A program made the translations under genes and the position numbers. The notes beneath the pieces are model-generated. The model saw only the letters and a program-made list of their open reading frames with translations. It searched no databases and had not been told where the DNA came from. A stretch of DNA of 64,000 bases. Origin: Pleomorphochaeta sp. (lineage in GTDB: Bacteria > Spirochaetota > Spirochaetia > Sphaerochaetales > Sphaerochaetaceae). Below, piece by piece: positions 14,297 to 22,724 of this stretch; within the stretch, counting starts at the first letter, position 1; every line of letters begins with the position of its first letter. Location: assembly GCA_028532815.1 (NCBI GenBank), contig JAQQAS010000052.1, positions 62,001-126,000 of the forward strand. The letters run 5' to 3'.

Positions 14297-15991
14297 TTAC
14301 TTAATTCCCATTTTCTTTTTCATCTTTGCCCAAGAATCTCTTAGTGTTACTGTTCTGTTAAATACTAAATGATCAGGAGAACTATCTTTGTTATCAACAC
14401 AGAAATAACCATTTCTAATGAATTGTAAATAATCTCCCACCTTAGCTTCTTTAATATAAGGTTCAATCTTTGCATCTTCTACTACAACTAAAGACTCTGG
14501 ATTTAAATCATCAAGGTAATTACCTGTATCTTTTCCAGGGTATTCACTCTTAAATAATTTATCATAAAGTCTAACTTCAGCAGAAGCTGCATGTTTTACA
14601 GAAACCCAATGGCTAGTACCTCTAACTTTTCTCTTGTCAGGAGTAGTTCCACCACGACTTTCAGGATCATAAGTACAATGAACAACAGTAACTTTACCAT
14701 TTTCATCTTTTTCAAAACTAGTTGCTGTTACATAGTAAGTATATTTTAGTCTAATTTCATTTCCAGGATATAATCTATGATATTTTCTTGGAGGAACTTC
14801 CATGAAATCTTCTCTTTCAATATAAACTTCTTTAGAGAAAGGAATCATGTGAGTCTTTGAATTAGGATCTTCTGGGTTATCAATAGCTTCAAAGAATTCT
14901 TCTTTGTCTTCAGGATAATTATCTATTATAAGTTTGATAGGATCTAAGATAGCCATAATTCTAGTAGCTCTTTTATTTAAATCCTCTCTAACACAGAATT
15001 CCATTAGTGAATAATCAACAACACCTTCAGTTTTAGCAACACCAACTCTATCAATGAAATCTCTCATTGATTCAGGTGAATAACCACGACGTCTAACACC
15101 ACTAACAGTTGGCATTCTAGGATCATCCCAACCTTCAACAAGTTTTAGATTAACTAGATTTAATAGTCTTCTTTTACTCATAAGCATATAATTAATATTT
15201 AATCTAGCAAATTCATATTGATGAGGAGCATGTTCAATACCATCAATTTCTGTAGCCCAATCATAAGCAGGTCTATGATCTTCAAATTCTAGGGTACAAA
15301 TAGAGTGGGTAATATTTTCAATAGCATCACTAATTGGATGGGTGAAATCATACATAGGATAAATACACCATTTATCTCCAGTTCTAGGATGAGTTGCAAA
15401 CTTAATTCTATATAAAGCTGGGTCTCTCATATTAATATTTGGAGATGCCATATCGATTTTTGCTCGAAGAGTATATTTACCTTCTGGGTGTTTACCATCT
15501 TTCATTTCTAGAAATAGCTTTAAGTTTTCTTCAATGCTTCTATCTCTGTCAGGAGAGTTTTTACCAGGTTCAGTTAATGTTCCTCTATATTCTCTCATTT
15601 GTTCAGGGGTTAGGGAATCAACATAAGCTTTTCCATCTTTTATTAATTGAACAGCAATTTCGAATAACTGCTCATAATAATCAGATGCATAATATTCATG
15701 GTTACCCCAATCAAAGCCTAACCACTTAATATCTTCTTTAATAGATTCGATGTATTCAACATCCTCTTTAGTAGGGTTTGTATCATCTAATCTTAGATGA
15801 CATCTGCCACCATATTTCTGAGCTAAACCAAAGTTTAAACAAATTGATTTAATATGACCAATGTGTAGATAGCCATTTGGCTCTGGTGGGAATCGTGTTA
15901 CTATTTCATTGTTTGGTACACGATTGTTCTTTAAATCATCTTCAATGATCTTTTCTAAAAAGTTTAGAGGTTTTTTTTCTTCTAACTCCAT
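14297..15991 (-). CDS. glnS: Glutaminyl-tRNA synthetase
   Basis: It charges tRNA-Gln directly with glutamine, and the 564-residue length is typical. The class I HIGH motif is in FPPEPNGYLHIGHIKS (about 34-49), and the KMSKS-like loop is MSKRRLLNLV. The C-terminal anticodon-binding beta-barrels are present (IEREDFMEVPPRKYHRLYPGNE onwards). The start is placed at 15991, 8 nt after AAAGGA. An upstream in-frame TTG at 16015 lies inside the leader hairpin. The leader can form competing hairpins (16004-16037). GlnS presence means this organism need not rely on the GatCAB route for Gln-tRNA. Confidence 0.95.
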   Translation of the reverse strand: MELEEKKPLNFLEKIIEDDLKNNRVPNNEIVTRFPPEPNGYLHIGHIKSICLNFGLAQKYGGRCHLRLDDTNPTKEDVEYIESIKEDIKWLGFDWGNHEYYASDYYEQLFEIAVQLIKDGKAYVDSLTPEQMREYRGTLTEPGKNSPDRDRSIEENLKLFLEMKDGKHPEGKYTLRAKIDMASPNINMRDPALYRIKFATHPRTGDKWCIYPMYDFTHPISDAIENITHSICTLEFEDHRPAYDWATEIDGIEHAPHQYEFARLNINYMLMSKRRLLNLVNLKLVEGWDDPRMPTVSGVRRRGYSPESMRDFIDRVGVAKTEGVVDYSLMEFCVREDLNKRATRIMAILDPIKLIIDNYPEDKEEFFEAIDNPEDPNSKTHMIPFSKEVYIEREDFMEVPPRKYHRLYPGNEIRLKYTYYVTATSFEKDENGKVTVVHCTYDPESRGGTTPDKRKVRGTSHWVSVKHAASAEVRLYDKLFKSEYPGKDTGNYLDDLNPESLVVVEDAKIEPYIKEAKVGDYLQFIRNGYFCVDNKDSSPDHLVFNRTVTLRDSWAKMKKKMGIK

Positions 15992-16003
15992 ATATTCCGT
16001 CCT

Positions 16004-16037
16004 TTGCCCTTTCAAAGGGGCCTTTAACTAAGGGCAA
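16004..16037 (-). promoter_or_regulatory. Alternative hairpins in the glnS leader
   Basis: On the minus strand TTGCCCTT (16037-16030) can pair with AAGGGCAA (16011-16004). The right part can instead form CCCTT-TGA-AAGGG. The second structure ends next to the AAAGGA ribosome site of glnS. Two mutually exclusive folds beside a ribosome site are typical of leader control, but no known riboswitch or T-box is recognised here. Confidence 0.45.
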
Positions 16038-16107
16038 TAATAGCATGAGGAGCCGATTAAAGAAAAGTATTTATAGATAAATCGCTGATAAATAAGTATA
16101 AAATTAT

Positions 16108-16575
16108 TTACTTTTTAATATATAGAATATCTCTTACTTTAACAAATTCATTATTTGTAAAATGATAACCAAAGGAAATTGCATCTAAAGAAGCTGGTAA
16201 AGTTGCTTTTGATATAAGCTCATCTTCAATGAAAAAAGAAAAAGAATCTTTTTCTCTTACAATCTTTATCTTTAAATAATCTTTATTATCATAAATTGAA
16301 GAATTTAGATTAACAATAGATCTAAAACCATTAATAGATATGGTAATAAAAGCATCATTTTCTATATTTAAAGAGAAAAAAGTTTTCTCAGTAATTGAAA
16401 TAATTAATGAAATATTTTTGTTTAATAAAGAAACAGAACTAATAAACTCAAAATCTTCATCACTTACAGCTAGAAAGTAACTATCATTTCCTTTAGCTTC
16501 AAAGCGATTATAAGAAAGGCTTTTAATATAGCCTTTATTTATCCATTTCATTTCTCTTGGAGTTATTTTTTTCAT
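16108..16575 (-). CDS. Hypothetical protein, 155 aa, lectin/DUF1349-like fold possible
   Basis: I do not recognise the family with certainty. The sequence alternates beta-strands: FEAKGNDSYFLAVSDEDFEF, ISLIISITEKTFFSLNIEN, then LKIKIVREKDSFSFFIEDELI, and ISFGYHFTN near the end. That order resembles concanavalin-like DUF1349 proteins that bind or sense sugars, and a PfkB sugar kinase gene lies divergently next door. There is no signal peptide. The ATG at 16575 has no Shine-Dalgarno sequence. TATAAT ends 8 nt upstream, so the mRNA may lack a leader. Confidence 0.6.
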   Translation of the reverse strand: MKKITPREMKWINKGYIKSLSYNRFEAKGNDSYFLAVSDEDFEFISSVSLLNKNISLIISITEKTFFSLNIENDAFITISINGFRSIVNLNSSIYDNKDYLKIKIVREKDSFSFFIEDELISKATLPASLDAISFGYHFTNNEFVKVRDILYIKK

Positions 16576-16583
16576 ACACACAG

Positions 16584-16612
16584 ATTATAAGAAACTAAGG
16601 GTAATAGTGCAA
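16584..16612 (-). promoter_or_regulatory. Promoter abutting the 16575 start (leaderless type)
   Basis: Minus-strand TTGCAC (16612-16607), a 17-bp spacer, TATAAT (16589-16584), then 8 nt to the ATG. The -35 match is weak beyond TTG. Confidence 0.45.
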
Positions 16613-16680
16613 TATAAAATACATTGTATTATAATGATATTTGATTTAATATATTTAAAAAAAATAATAGAGGTATAACT

Positions 16681-17631
16681 ATGATATTTGTTATTGGTGA
16701 ATATGTAATAGATTTAGTTGATGATAAGAAAAATAATTATGCGTGTCATTTAGGTGGATGTGGTTTAAATTGTGCAGTAGCTTGTGCAAAGCAAGGAGCT
16801 CCAACGGCCTTCATTTCCCCTATATCAGAAGATGCTAATGGAAAAAAAGTTTTAAACTATTTAATAGAAAAAGAAATCCTTTTCGAACCAGATTTATGTA
16901 ATACTAAAGCTCCATCAACACTAGCTTTAGCAACAATTGAAGAAAGTGGTTCTGCTAAATATGATTTTTATTTAAAAAATACAGCCTCAATGGTTTTATC
17001 TAGTGAAGAATTATTATCAGCACTCACAGCACATACAGATATAAAAGCTGTACATATTGCCTCTCTTTCTCTTTTACTAAACCCAACAAGTTCAGCAATC
17101 TATGATGTATTATCTTTTTTGAATCCTAGACCTGTAATATTTGTTGATCCTAATATTCGAGCTCAAGAAGTAGTAAAAATAATAAATTGGAAGAAAAAAT
17201 TAATATCATTTTTTGAAATAGCTGCAATAATTAAGTTAAGTGATGAGGATTTAGAGTTTATTTTTGAAGGTCTTTCTCAAGAAGAAGCAATAGAAAGTTT
17301 AAAGAAAATCAATCCCCATGCCCATATTATACTAACAAAAGGCAGTCAAGGTGCAACTTGGTATACTTCAGATAATAAAATCTTTAACCAAAAGAACTAT
17401 GATGTTAAAGTTGTCGATACAATAGGTTCTGGAGATACATTCTCTGGTTCACTGCTAGCATATCTTTCAAAAGAAGGTGCTTTTGGTGACTATATTGAAA
17501 ACCCAAAATTAGAAATACAAGATTCTCTAATTAAAAAAGCCTTAAAATATGCTTGTTACAGTGCTTCTTTAAACTGTGCTAAAAATGGTTGTAATCCTCC
17601 AAGCGAAAGTGAAGTTTTAGAAATTTTATAA
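16681..17631 (+). CDS. PfkB-family carbohydrate kinase (fructokinase/ribokinase type)
   Basis: The 316-residue enzyme transfers phosphate from ATP to a sugar. It has the N-terminal PfkB pattern LGGCGLNCAVACAKQGA (residues 26-42) and the C-terminal signature DTIGSGDTFSGSLLAYL with the catalytic Asp and anion-hole GSGD. The lid region and length match fructokinases, but ribose, ketodeoxygluconate or nucleoside kinases share this layout, so the substrate is open. An AGAGGT site precedes the ATG. It is transcribed alone and ends at a terminator. It diverges from the 16108 gene. Confidence 0.88.
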   Translation: MIFVIGEYVIDLVDDKKNNYACHLGGCGLNCAVACAKQGAPTAFISPISEDANGKKVLNYLIEKEILFEPDLCNTKAPSTLALATIEESGSAKYDFYLKNTASMVLSSEELLSALTAHTDIKAVHIASLSLLLNPTSSAIYDVLSFLNPRPVIFVDPNIRAQEVVKIINWKKKLISFFEIAAIIKLSDEDLEFIFEGLSQEEAIESLKKINPHAHIILTKGSQGATWYTSDNKIFNQKNYDVKVVDTIGSGDTFSGSLLAYLSKEGAFGDYIENPKLEIQDSLIKKALKYACYSASLNCAKNGCNPPSESEVLEIL

Positions 17632-17652
17632 TAAATTAATACATAATAAAGA

Positions 17653-17695
17653 CAAGTAAAAGAGATTTCTTTTACTTGCTAATTACTTTTTATTT
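17653..17695 (+). terminator. Terminator of the PfkB kinase gene
   Basis: CAAGTAAAAG (17653-17662) pairs with CTTTTACTTG (17669-17678), followed by a T-rich tract. The right arm overlaps the -35 box of the next promoter. Confidence 0.65.
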
Positions 17696-17704
17696 AGATA
17701 GAAT
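17676..17704 (+). promoter_or_regulatory. Promoter abutting the HtrA-like start (leaderless type)
   Basis: TTGCTA (17676-17681), a 17-bp spacer, TAGAAT (17699-17704), then 6 nt to the ATG at 17711. No Shine-Dalgarno sequence is present. Confidence 0.5.
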
Positions 17705-17710
17705 TATTTT

Positions 17711-18988
17711 ATGAAAAAAAGTTCTAAAAGAAAAATTACCAAAGTATTAATAGCTCTTATTTTATTCATTTTATTAGTTGTTTTTACTATGTTTTTATAC
17801 TCTTGGTCTTCATCTTTAAATAAAGAATATAAGAGAGATCAATTAAGAGAAAATGTTACAGAATTATTAGAATTAGAAGGGGAGAGAGGACTTCTCTCCT
17901 TAGCTGGAGTTACTGTAAATGAAATCTTTTACAGTGAGGATAGCCTCTCTCTTGCAATAGATAATGGGGAAAATTGGCTTTACACCAGTGAAGAAATGCA
18001 AAATATTAGGGTTTATGAAAAATGTAGTGATAGTGTTGTTCATATAAGTGGAGCAAATAAAACTACTGATTACATATCCTATGAAAAAACTAATACAAGT
18101 GGAAGTGGAGTAATTTTATCAACTAAAGGAGACATTTTAACAAACTATCACGTTATTGAAAATCTTGATATAATTAAAGTTACTTTATCAGATGGAAGCT
18201 CCTATACTGCAAATATAGTTGGCGTTGATGAAGTTGAAGATATAGCTTTAATAAATATTGATGTCGATAAAAAGAAATTAAAACCTATAGAACTTGGGAA
18301 AAGCTTTAATTTAAAAGTTGGTCAAAAAGTATATGCAATAGGTAATCCATTTGGATATGATAGAACTCTTACCACAGGAATAATTAGTGGATTGGACAGA
18401 TCTGTACAAACTAGCGATGGTAAATTAATAATGTCCATGATTCAAACAGATGCTGCAATAAACCCTGGAAATAGTGGAGGTCCACTTATCAATTCACACA
18501 GTGAAATGATTGCAATGAACACCTCTATTTATAATGAAAATGGAAATTCAGGAATGAATTTCGCAATTCCAATTGATACCATACTCTCAATAATTCCAGA
18601 TTTAATTACTTATGGAAAGGTAATGAGAGGCTCAATAGATATAGTGCCTGTTCAATTAACCCCACAATTAGCAGAATATGCTAAAATTAAAGTTTCTAAG
18701 GGTATTTTAATTAGCCAAGTTGTTAAAAATGGAAAAGCACAAGAAGCAGGACTTTTAGCAGGAGATGTTAAAGTTTCCTATGGTGCCTCAACTCTTTATT
18801 TAGGAGGAGATGTTATTGTAAAAATCAATGACTATCCTATTGAAACCTATACTGATTATTACAATGCTCTACTAACCACTAGAATGGGTGAAAAAGTAGA
18901 TGTTACAATAATTAGAGATGGTAAAGAACTTGTAAAGACAGTTGAGCTAGTTAGCAGAAGTGAAGATGAAGATAAGGTAGAAAATTAA
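17711..18988 (+). CDS. HtrA/DegP-like membrane-anchored serine protease with PDZ domain
   Basis: The 425-residue protein has a signal anchor (residues 11-31), a trypsin-like protease domain with His147 (TNYHVIEN), Asp177 (VEDIALI) and Ser255 (NPGNSGGPL), and one PDZ domain at about 320-415. Family members degrade misfolded envelope proteins on the outer face of the inner membrane. Between the anchor and protease lies a segment of about 70 residues (45-115) not seen in DegP, possibly a coiled or regulatory region. The stop overlaps the uvrB start as TAATG, so the two are co-translated. No ribosome site is visible, and a -10 box ends 6 nt before the ATG. Confidence 0.9.
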   Translation: MKKSSKRKITKVLIALILFILLVVFTMFLYSWSSSLNKEYKRDQLRENVTELLELEGERGLLSLAGVTVNEIFYSEDSLSLAIDNGENWLYTSEEMQNIRVYEKCSDSVVHISGANKTTDYISYEKTNTSGSGVILSTKGDILTNYHVIENLDIIKVTLSDGSSYTANIVGVDEVEDIALINIDVDKKKLKPIELGKSFNLKVGQKVYAIGNPFGYDRTLTTGIISGLDRSVQTSDGKLIMSMIQTDAAINPGNSGGPLINSHSEMIAMNTSIYNENGNSGMNFAIPIDTILSIIPDLITYGKVMRGSIDIVPVQLTPQLAEYAKIKVSKGILISQVVKNGKAQEAGLLAGDVKVSYGASTLYLGGDVIVKINDYPIETYTDYYNALLTTRMGEKVDVTIIRDGKELVKTVELVSRSEDEDKVEN

Positions 18989-21060
18989 TGAGTGAAGATG
19001 TAAAAGTTGATTTAAAATGGGGTGGAGAGTTAGTTGAAAACTATCATCACACTAGTGGAGGAAAACAAAAACCTTTGCACGTAGTATCTCCTTATGAACC
19101 CTCAGGCGATCAAGCTCAAGCTATAGAAAAATTAAGTGAAGGAATAAAGAAAGGGGATAGATTCCAAGTATTAAAAGGGGTTACTGGAAGTGGTAAAACC
19201 TATACTATGGCTAAGGTAATTGAACAAATTAATAGGCCAACCTTAATCCTTTCCCATAATAAAACTTTAGCTGCACAGTTATATAGAGAATTTAAAACCT
19301 TCTTTCCAAATAATGCAGTTGAATACTTTGTTTCAACATATGATTATTACCAACCAGAAGCATACGTCCCTGGTAAAGATTTATACATAGAAAAAACAGC
19401 AGATATAAATGATGAAATCGATAGATTAAGACTTAGTGCCTCTTTTTCATTAATGGAAAGAAGAGATGTAATAGTAGTTTCTACCGTATCTTGTATCTAT
19501 GGACTTGGTAGTCCTGTAAGTTTAAGAGATATGGTTCATAGCTTCAAAGTTGGTACAGTATTTGATCATAGAAGCGAATTAGAACAATTAGTTAGAATGC
19601 AGTATGAAAGAAATGATGATGTACTTGAGAGAGGGAGATTTAGAGTTAGAGGTGATGTGATAGAAATATGTCCATCTTATCTAGAAAACGCTGTAAGGAT
19701 AACTTTAGACTGGGATATTATTGAAGATATAACTTGGTTTGATCCAATATCTGGGAAAAAAGGAGAGACTGTAGAGGGATTCTCACTGTACCCCGCAAAG
19801 CAGTTTGTTATGCCTCATGAGGCAGTTTTAGAAGGACTATCTAGAATAGAACATGAATTAAAAGATAGAATTGAATACTTTAATTCTCAAGGTAAAATTG
19901 TTGAAGCTGAAAGAATAAAATCAAGAGTTGAGTACGATTTAGAAATGCTAAAAGAAATTGGGTATTGTTCTGGAATTGAAAACTATTCAAGACAACTTAC
20001 AGGAAGAAAAGAAGGGGAGAGACCTGCAGTATTATTAGATTATTTCCCCTCTGACTTTGTGACTTTCATAGATGAATCTCATGTTACCCTTCCTCAAGTT
20101 GGAGCTATGTATGAAGGAGATAGATCTAGGAAATTAAACTTGGTTAATTATGGCTTTAGATTACCTTCTGCCCTAGATAATAGACCTTTAAAATATAATG
20201 AGTTTGATAAGATTGTAACTCAAAGAGTATATGTAACTGCAACTCCTGGAAAGAGAGAACTTGAAGAGAGTGAAAATTTAGTTGAACAAGTAATTAGACC
20301 AACTGGTTTATTAGATCCAGAGATTTCAGTTAGAAAAACTGAAGGTCAGATGGAAGATTTATATAAAGAAATTCAAGTCACAATTAAAAAGAAAAAGAGA
20401 GTACTAATCACAACTCTTACTAAGAAAATGAGTGAAGATTTAACAGATTATCTAAGTTCCTTAGATCTAAAGGTTAGATATTTACACAGTGATATTGGAA
20501 CAATAGAAAGAGTTGAAATTTTAAGAGACCTTAGAAAAGGTGTTTTTGATATATTAATTGGAATTAACTTATTAAGAGAAGGACTCGATTTACCTGAAGT
20601 TTCCCTTGTTGCAATATTAGATGCTGATAAAATAGGATTCTTAAGATCTGCAACCTCCTTAATTCAAACAATAGGAAGAGCTGCTAGAAATTCAGATGGT
20701 AGAGTAATTATGTATGCAGATAAAGAAAGCTATGCAATGACAGAAGCTATAAGCGAAACTAATAGAAGACGTGAAATACAAATGGCTTACAATAAAGAGC
20801 ATGGGATAACACCAACAACTATTGATAAAGCTATTGAAGACATAATTGAAAGAGACTTAGAAGATAAGAAAAATGATATTAATGGAGAAATTAATATCAG
20901 AAGAGCATCATATAACCTTTTACAAAAGAAAGATAGAAACAAATATATTAAAGAGCTTGAAAAAGAGATGTTTAAATATGCTAAAGACTTAGAGTTTGAA
21001 AAAGCTGCTTTAATTCGAGATGAAATTGAAAGTGTTAAAAACAATTCAATTACAACTTAA
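18988..21060 (+). CDS. uvrB: Excinuclease ABC subunit B
   Basis: This is the damage-verifying helicase-like subunit of nucleotide excision repair. The 690-residue protein has Walker A GVTGSGKT (64-71), the beta-hairpin region (STYDYYQPEAY), the helicase motif GINLLREGLDLPEVSLVAILDADKIGFLRS split over the second RecA domain, QTIGRAARN, and a C-terminal UVR motif (about 645-680) for UvrC contact. About 28 extra N-terminal residues (MSEDVKVDLKWGGELVENYH) precede the usual start, allowing coupling to the protease gene. The stop overlaps the convergent caspase gene by 4 bp with a shared TTAA. No terminator lies between them. Confidence 0.96.
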   Translation: MSEDVKVDLKWGGELVENYHHTSGGKQKPLHVVSPYEPSGDQAQAIEKLSEGIKKGDRFQVLKGVTGSGKTYTMAKVIEQINRPTLILSHNKTLAAQLYREFKTFFPNNAVEYFVSTYDYYQPEAYVPGKDLYIEKTADINDEIDRLRLSASFSLMERRDVIVVSTVSCIYGLGSPVSLRDMVHSFKVGTVFDHRSELEQLVRMQYERNDDVLERGRFRVRGDVIEICPSYLENAVRITLDWDIIEDITWFDPISGKKGETVEGFSLYPAKQFVMPHEAVLEGLSRIEHELKDRIEYFNSQGKIVEAERIKSRVEYDLEMLKEIGYCSGIENYSRQLTGRKEGERPAVLLDYFPSDFVTFIDESHVTLPQVGAMYEGDRSRKLNLVNYGFRLPSALDNRPLKYNEFDKIVTQRVYVTATPGKRELEESENLVEQVIRPTGLLDPEISVRKTEGQMEDLYKEIQVTIKKKKRVLITTLTKKMSEDLTDYLSSLDLKVRYLHSDIGTIERVEILRDLRKGVFDILIGINLLREGLDLPEVSLVAILDADKIGFLRSATSLIQTIGRAARNSDGRVIMYADKESYAMTEAISETNRRREIQMAYNKEHGITPTTIDKAIEDIIERDLEDKKNDINGEINIRRASYNLLQKKDRNKYIKELEKEMFKYAKDLEFEKAALIRDEIESVKNNSITT

Positions 21061-22070
21061 TATCTAAATAATACTAAATCAAACCTACCTCCAGATACTT
21101 GGGGGTATTGGTGGTACACATCATAATTATTAGAATTTTGAGCAATTTCTTGATTCGATTTAATATATGATACTAATGAATCTATACTAACTATATTATT
21201 TTTTGCAGCTGGAGGAACTCCATTGCTAAGTTCTCCTTGAATACCATCTTCATCAATATAATCCTCATCAATTGTTGTAGATAATACACCTTTTTCACCA
21301 TCACACCATCCAAGACCTTCAAGCAAAGCCTTTGTAAAATAACCATGGATACGAGAGTTATAAAGACTACTAGGTTCATATGATTTATTATCTTTTTCAG
21401 TTGCTACGAGTATGTAAATATCATTGGTTTCTTCATTTGTTGAGATAAATTTATTATAAGCATCAATAAAATTAAATTTTTCATCACTAAGGGAGTAAGC
21501 ACTATCTTTATAGAAGTTCCCAGAGTAGCAAGAATCTACAATAATAACTACCTTTCCCTTAACCTCTACTAAGGAATTATAAATTTCATCAACACTTAAT
21601 AATTGCTCCTCATTAACCAAGCCATTTGATGAGAAACTTGTTCCATATTCTGTTGATAGAGTATCTGTTGTAGCTAAAAGCCAACTACCATTTTGATTAG
21701 CATGACCAGAGTAATAAATAATATTTATAGAATTATCATGAGATATAGTAGAGAGTTTCTCTAGTGCACTTAAAATATTGGTTTTACTTGGATAATTTAA
21801 GTCATTTACAGTTGCACTGTCATGCTTTATTCCCTCTTGGTGATAAGAAAAATTAGTATAATTAATCTCTTGTTCACTACATATAAGTCTTATTGTTTTT
21901 TCTAATTCTTTAGAATCATTAAGAGTGCCATATAGACTTGAAATATCAGTATTTTGGTAATCTAAAGCAATATTTAAAAGGTTAATCTCATAATCATAGT
22001 TAGGTGATAATAATTCACAACCAGCTAATAAAAAAAGACTTAATACTACTAATATAAAATACCTTTTCAT
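21057..22070 (-). CDS. Caspase-like (peptidase C14) lipoprotein
   Basis: A lipoprotein signal (LLAG then Cys18) places this 337-residue protein on a membrane. The caspase p20-type core follows: ALDYQNTD, a SKTNILSALEKL helix, the catalytic His123 in YYSGHANQNG, and Cys181 in VIIVDSCYSGNF. These are the His-Gly and D-x-C-x-G motifs of metacaspase/caspase-like proteases. Residues 240-300 continue the fold (GYFTKALLEGL). The specificity is unknown; bacterial relatives often cleave after basic residues. It follows the exported protein at 22107 by 36 bp with an AAAGGAGG site, so the two may act together at the cell envelope. Confidence 0.82.
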   Translation of the reverse strand: MKRYFILVVLSLFLLAGCELLSPNYDYEINLLNIALDYQNTDISSLYGTLNDSKELEKTIRLICSEQEINYTNFSYHQEGIKHDSATVNDLNYPSKTNILSALEKLSTISHDNSINIIYYSGHANQNGSWLLATTDTLSTEYGTSFSSNGLVNEEQLLSVDEIYNSLVEVKGKVVIIVDSCYSGNFYKDSAYSLSDEKFNFIDAYNKFISTNEETNDIYILVATEKDNKSYEPSSLYNSRIHGYFTKALLEGLGWCDGEKGVLSTTIDEDYIDEDGIQGELSNGVPPAAKNNIVSIDSLVSYIKSNQEIAQNSNNYDVYHQYPQVSGGRFDLVLFRY

Positions 22071-22106
22071 AAGGCCTCCTTTAATTTTTTATATTAAAGA
22101 AGTCTC

Positions 22107-22685
22107 TTATTTGCTTGAAACTTTTCTTATATAATTAGTAAGCCAATCAAAAGAAGTACTTACTCCAATTCCCACAGATGGAGCTAATAAATATTTTCTA
22201 TAAATAACATTAACCCCAGTGGTTAGAGAAATACTATAACCGTCTCCTTTATTTATTATAAAAGATGGAATAATTGATACAGCTGTATAAAGTTCTTTGT
22301 TTTGGCTTTGTCCTAATTTACCAACACCCATAGATAATTTTGTATTTAGAAAAAAATTAGTTGAGAAATAATATCCATAATCTATACCCATACCAACAGC
22401 ACTAAAATCTCTTAAGTATTCATTTTGATAAATTAGTGAATCTGATACTTGAAAGATTGAAAAGAAAGCTCCTATTTGATGGTTATTAAACTTTACATAT
22501 AATGGAGTAAAATCATAAGTTGAAGAGAGGGAAGAGTAAATTGGTAAGTCACTACTATCATCTAAAGTAATTGATGGATGATAATATAAATTAAGATCAA
22601 ATTTCGAGCCAAGATCCGAAGAGTAGGCATTTATTGAAACAACTGTAACAATCAAAAGAAAAATAAAACTAACTTTTTTTCTCAA
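22107..22685 (-). CDS. Exported beta-rich protein, possible outer-membrane barrel, 192 aa
   Basis: The start is a TTG placed 8 nt after AAAAGGAG; no ATG is available in frame nearby. A signal peptide of about 20 residues ends near VSINA. The mature part has many alternating strands with aromatic ends (LNLYYHPSITL, VGMGIDYGYYFSTNFFLNTKLSMGVG, ISLTTGVNVIYRKYLLAPSVGIGVSTSF), as in small outer-membrane beta-barrels. The family is not recognised. It is the first gene of a two-gene unit with the caspase-like lipoprotein, suggesting that they share an envelope location or partner. Confidence 0.6.
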   Translation of the reverse strand: MRKKVSFIFLLIVTVVSINAYSSDLGSKFDLNLYYHPSITLDDSSDLPIYSSLSSTYDFTPLYVKFNNHQIGAFFSIFQVSDSLIYQNEYLRDFSAVGMGIDYGYYFSTNFFLNTKLSMGVGKLGQSQNKELYTAVSIIPSFIINKGDGYSISLTTGVNVIYRKYLLAPSVGIGVSTSFDWLTNYIRKVSSK

Positions 22686-22724
22686 AATGGTAACTCCTTT
22701 TAATCTTAATAATCTAATTTTTAT

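Noticed and set aside
15992-16015. TTG start of glnS at 16015
   Set aside because: It falls inside the leader hairpin and before the AAAGGA site, which positions the ATG at 15991.
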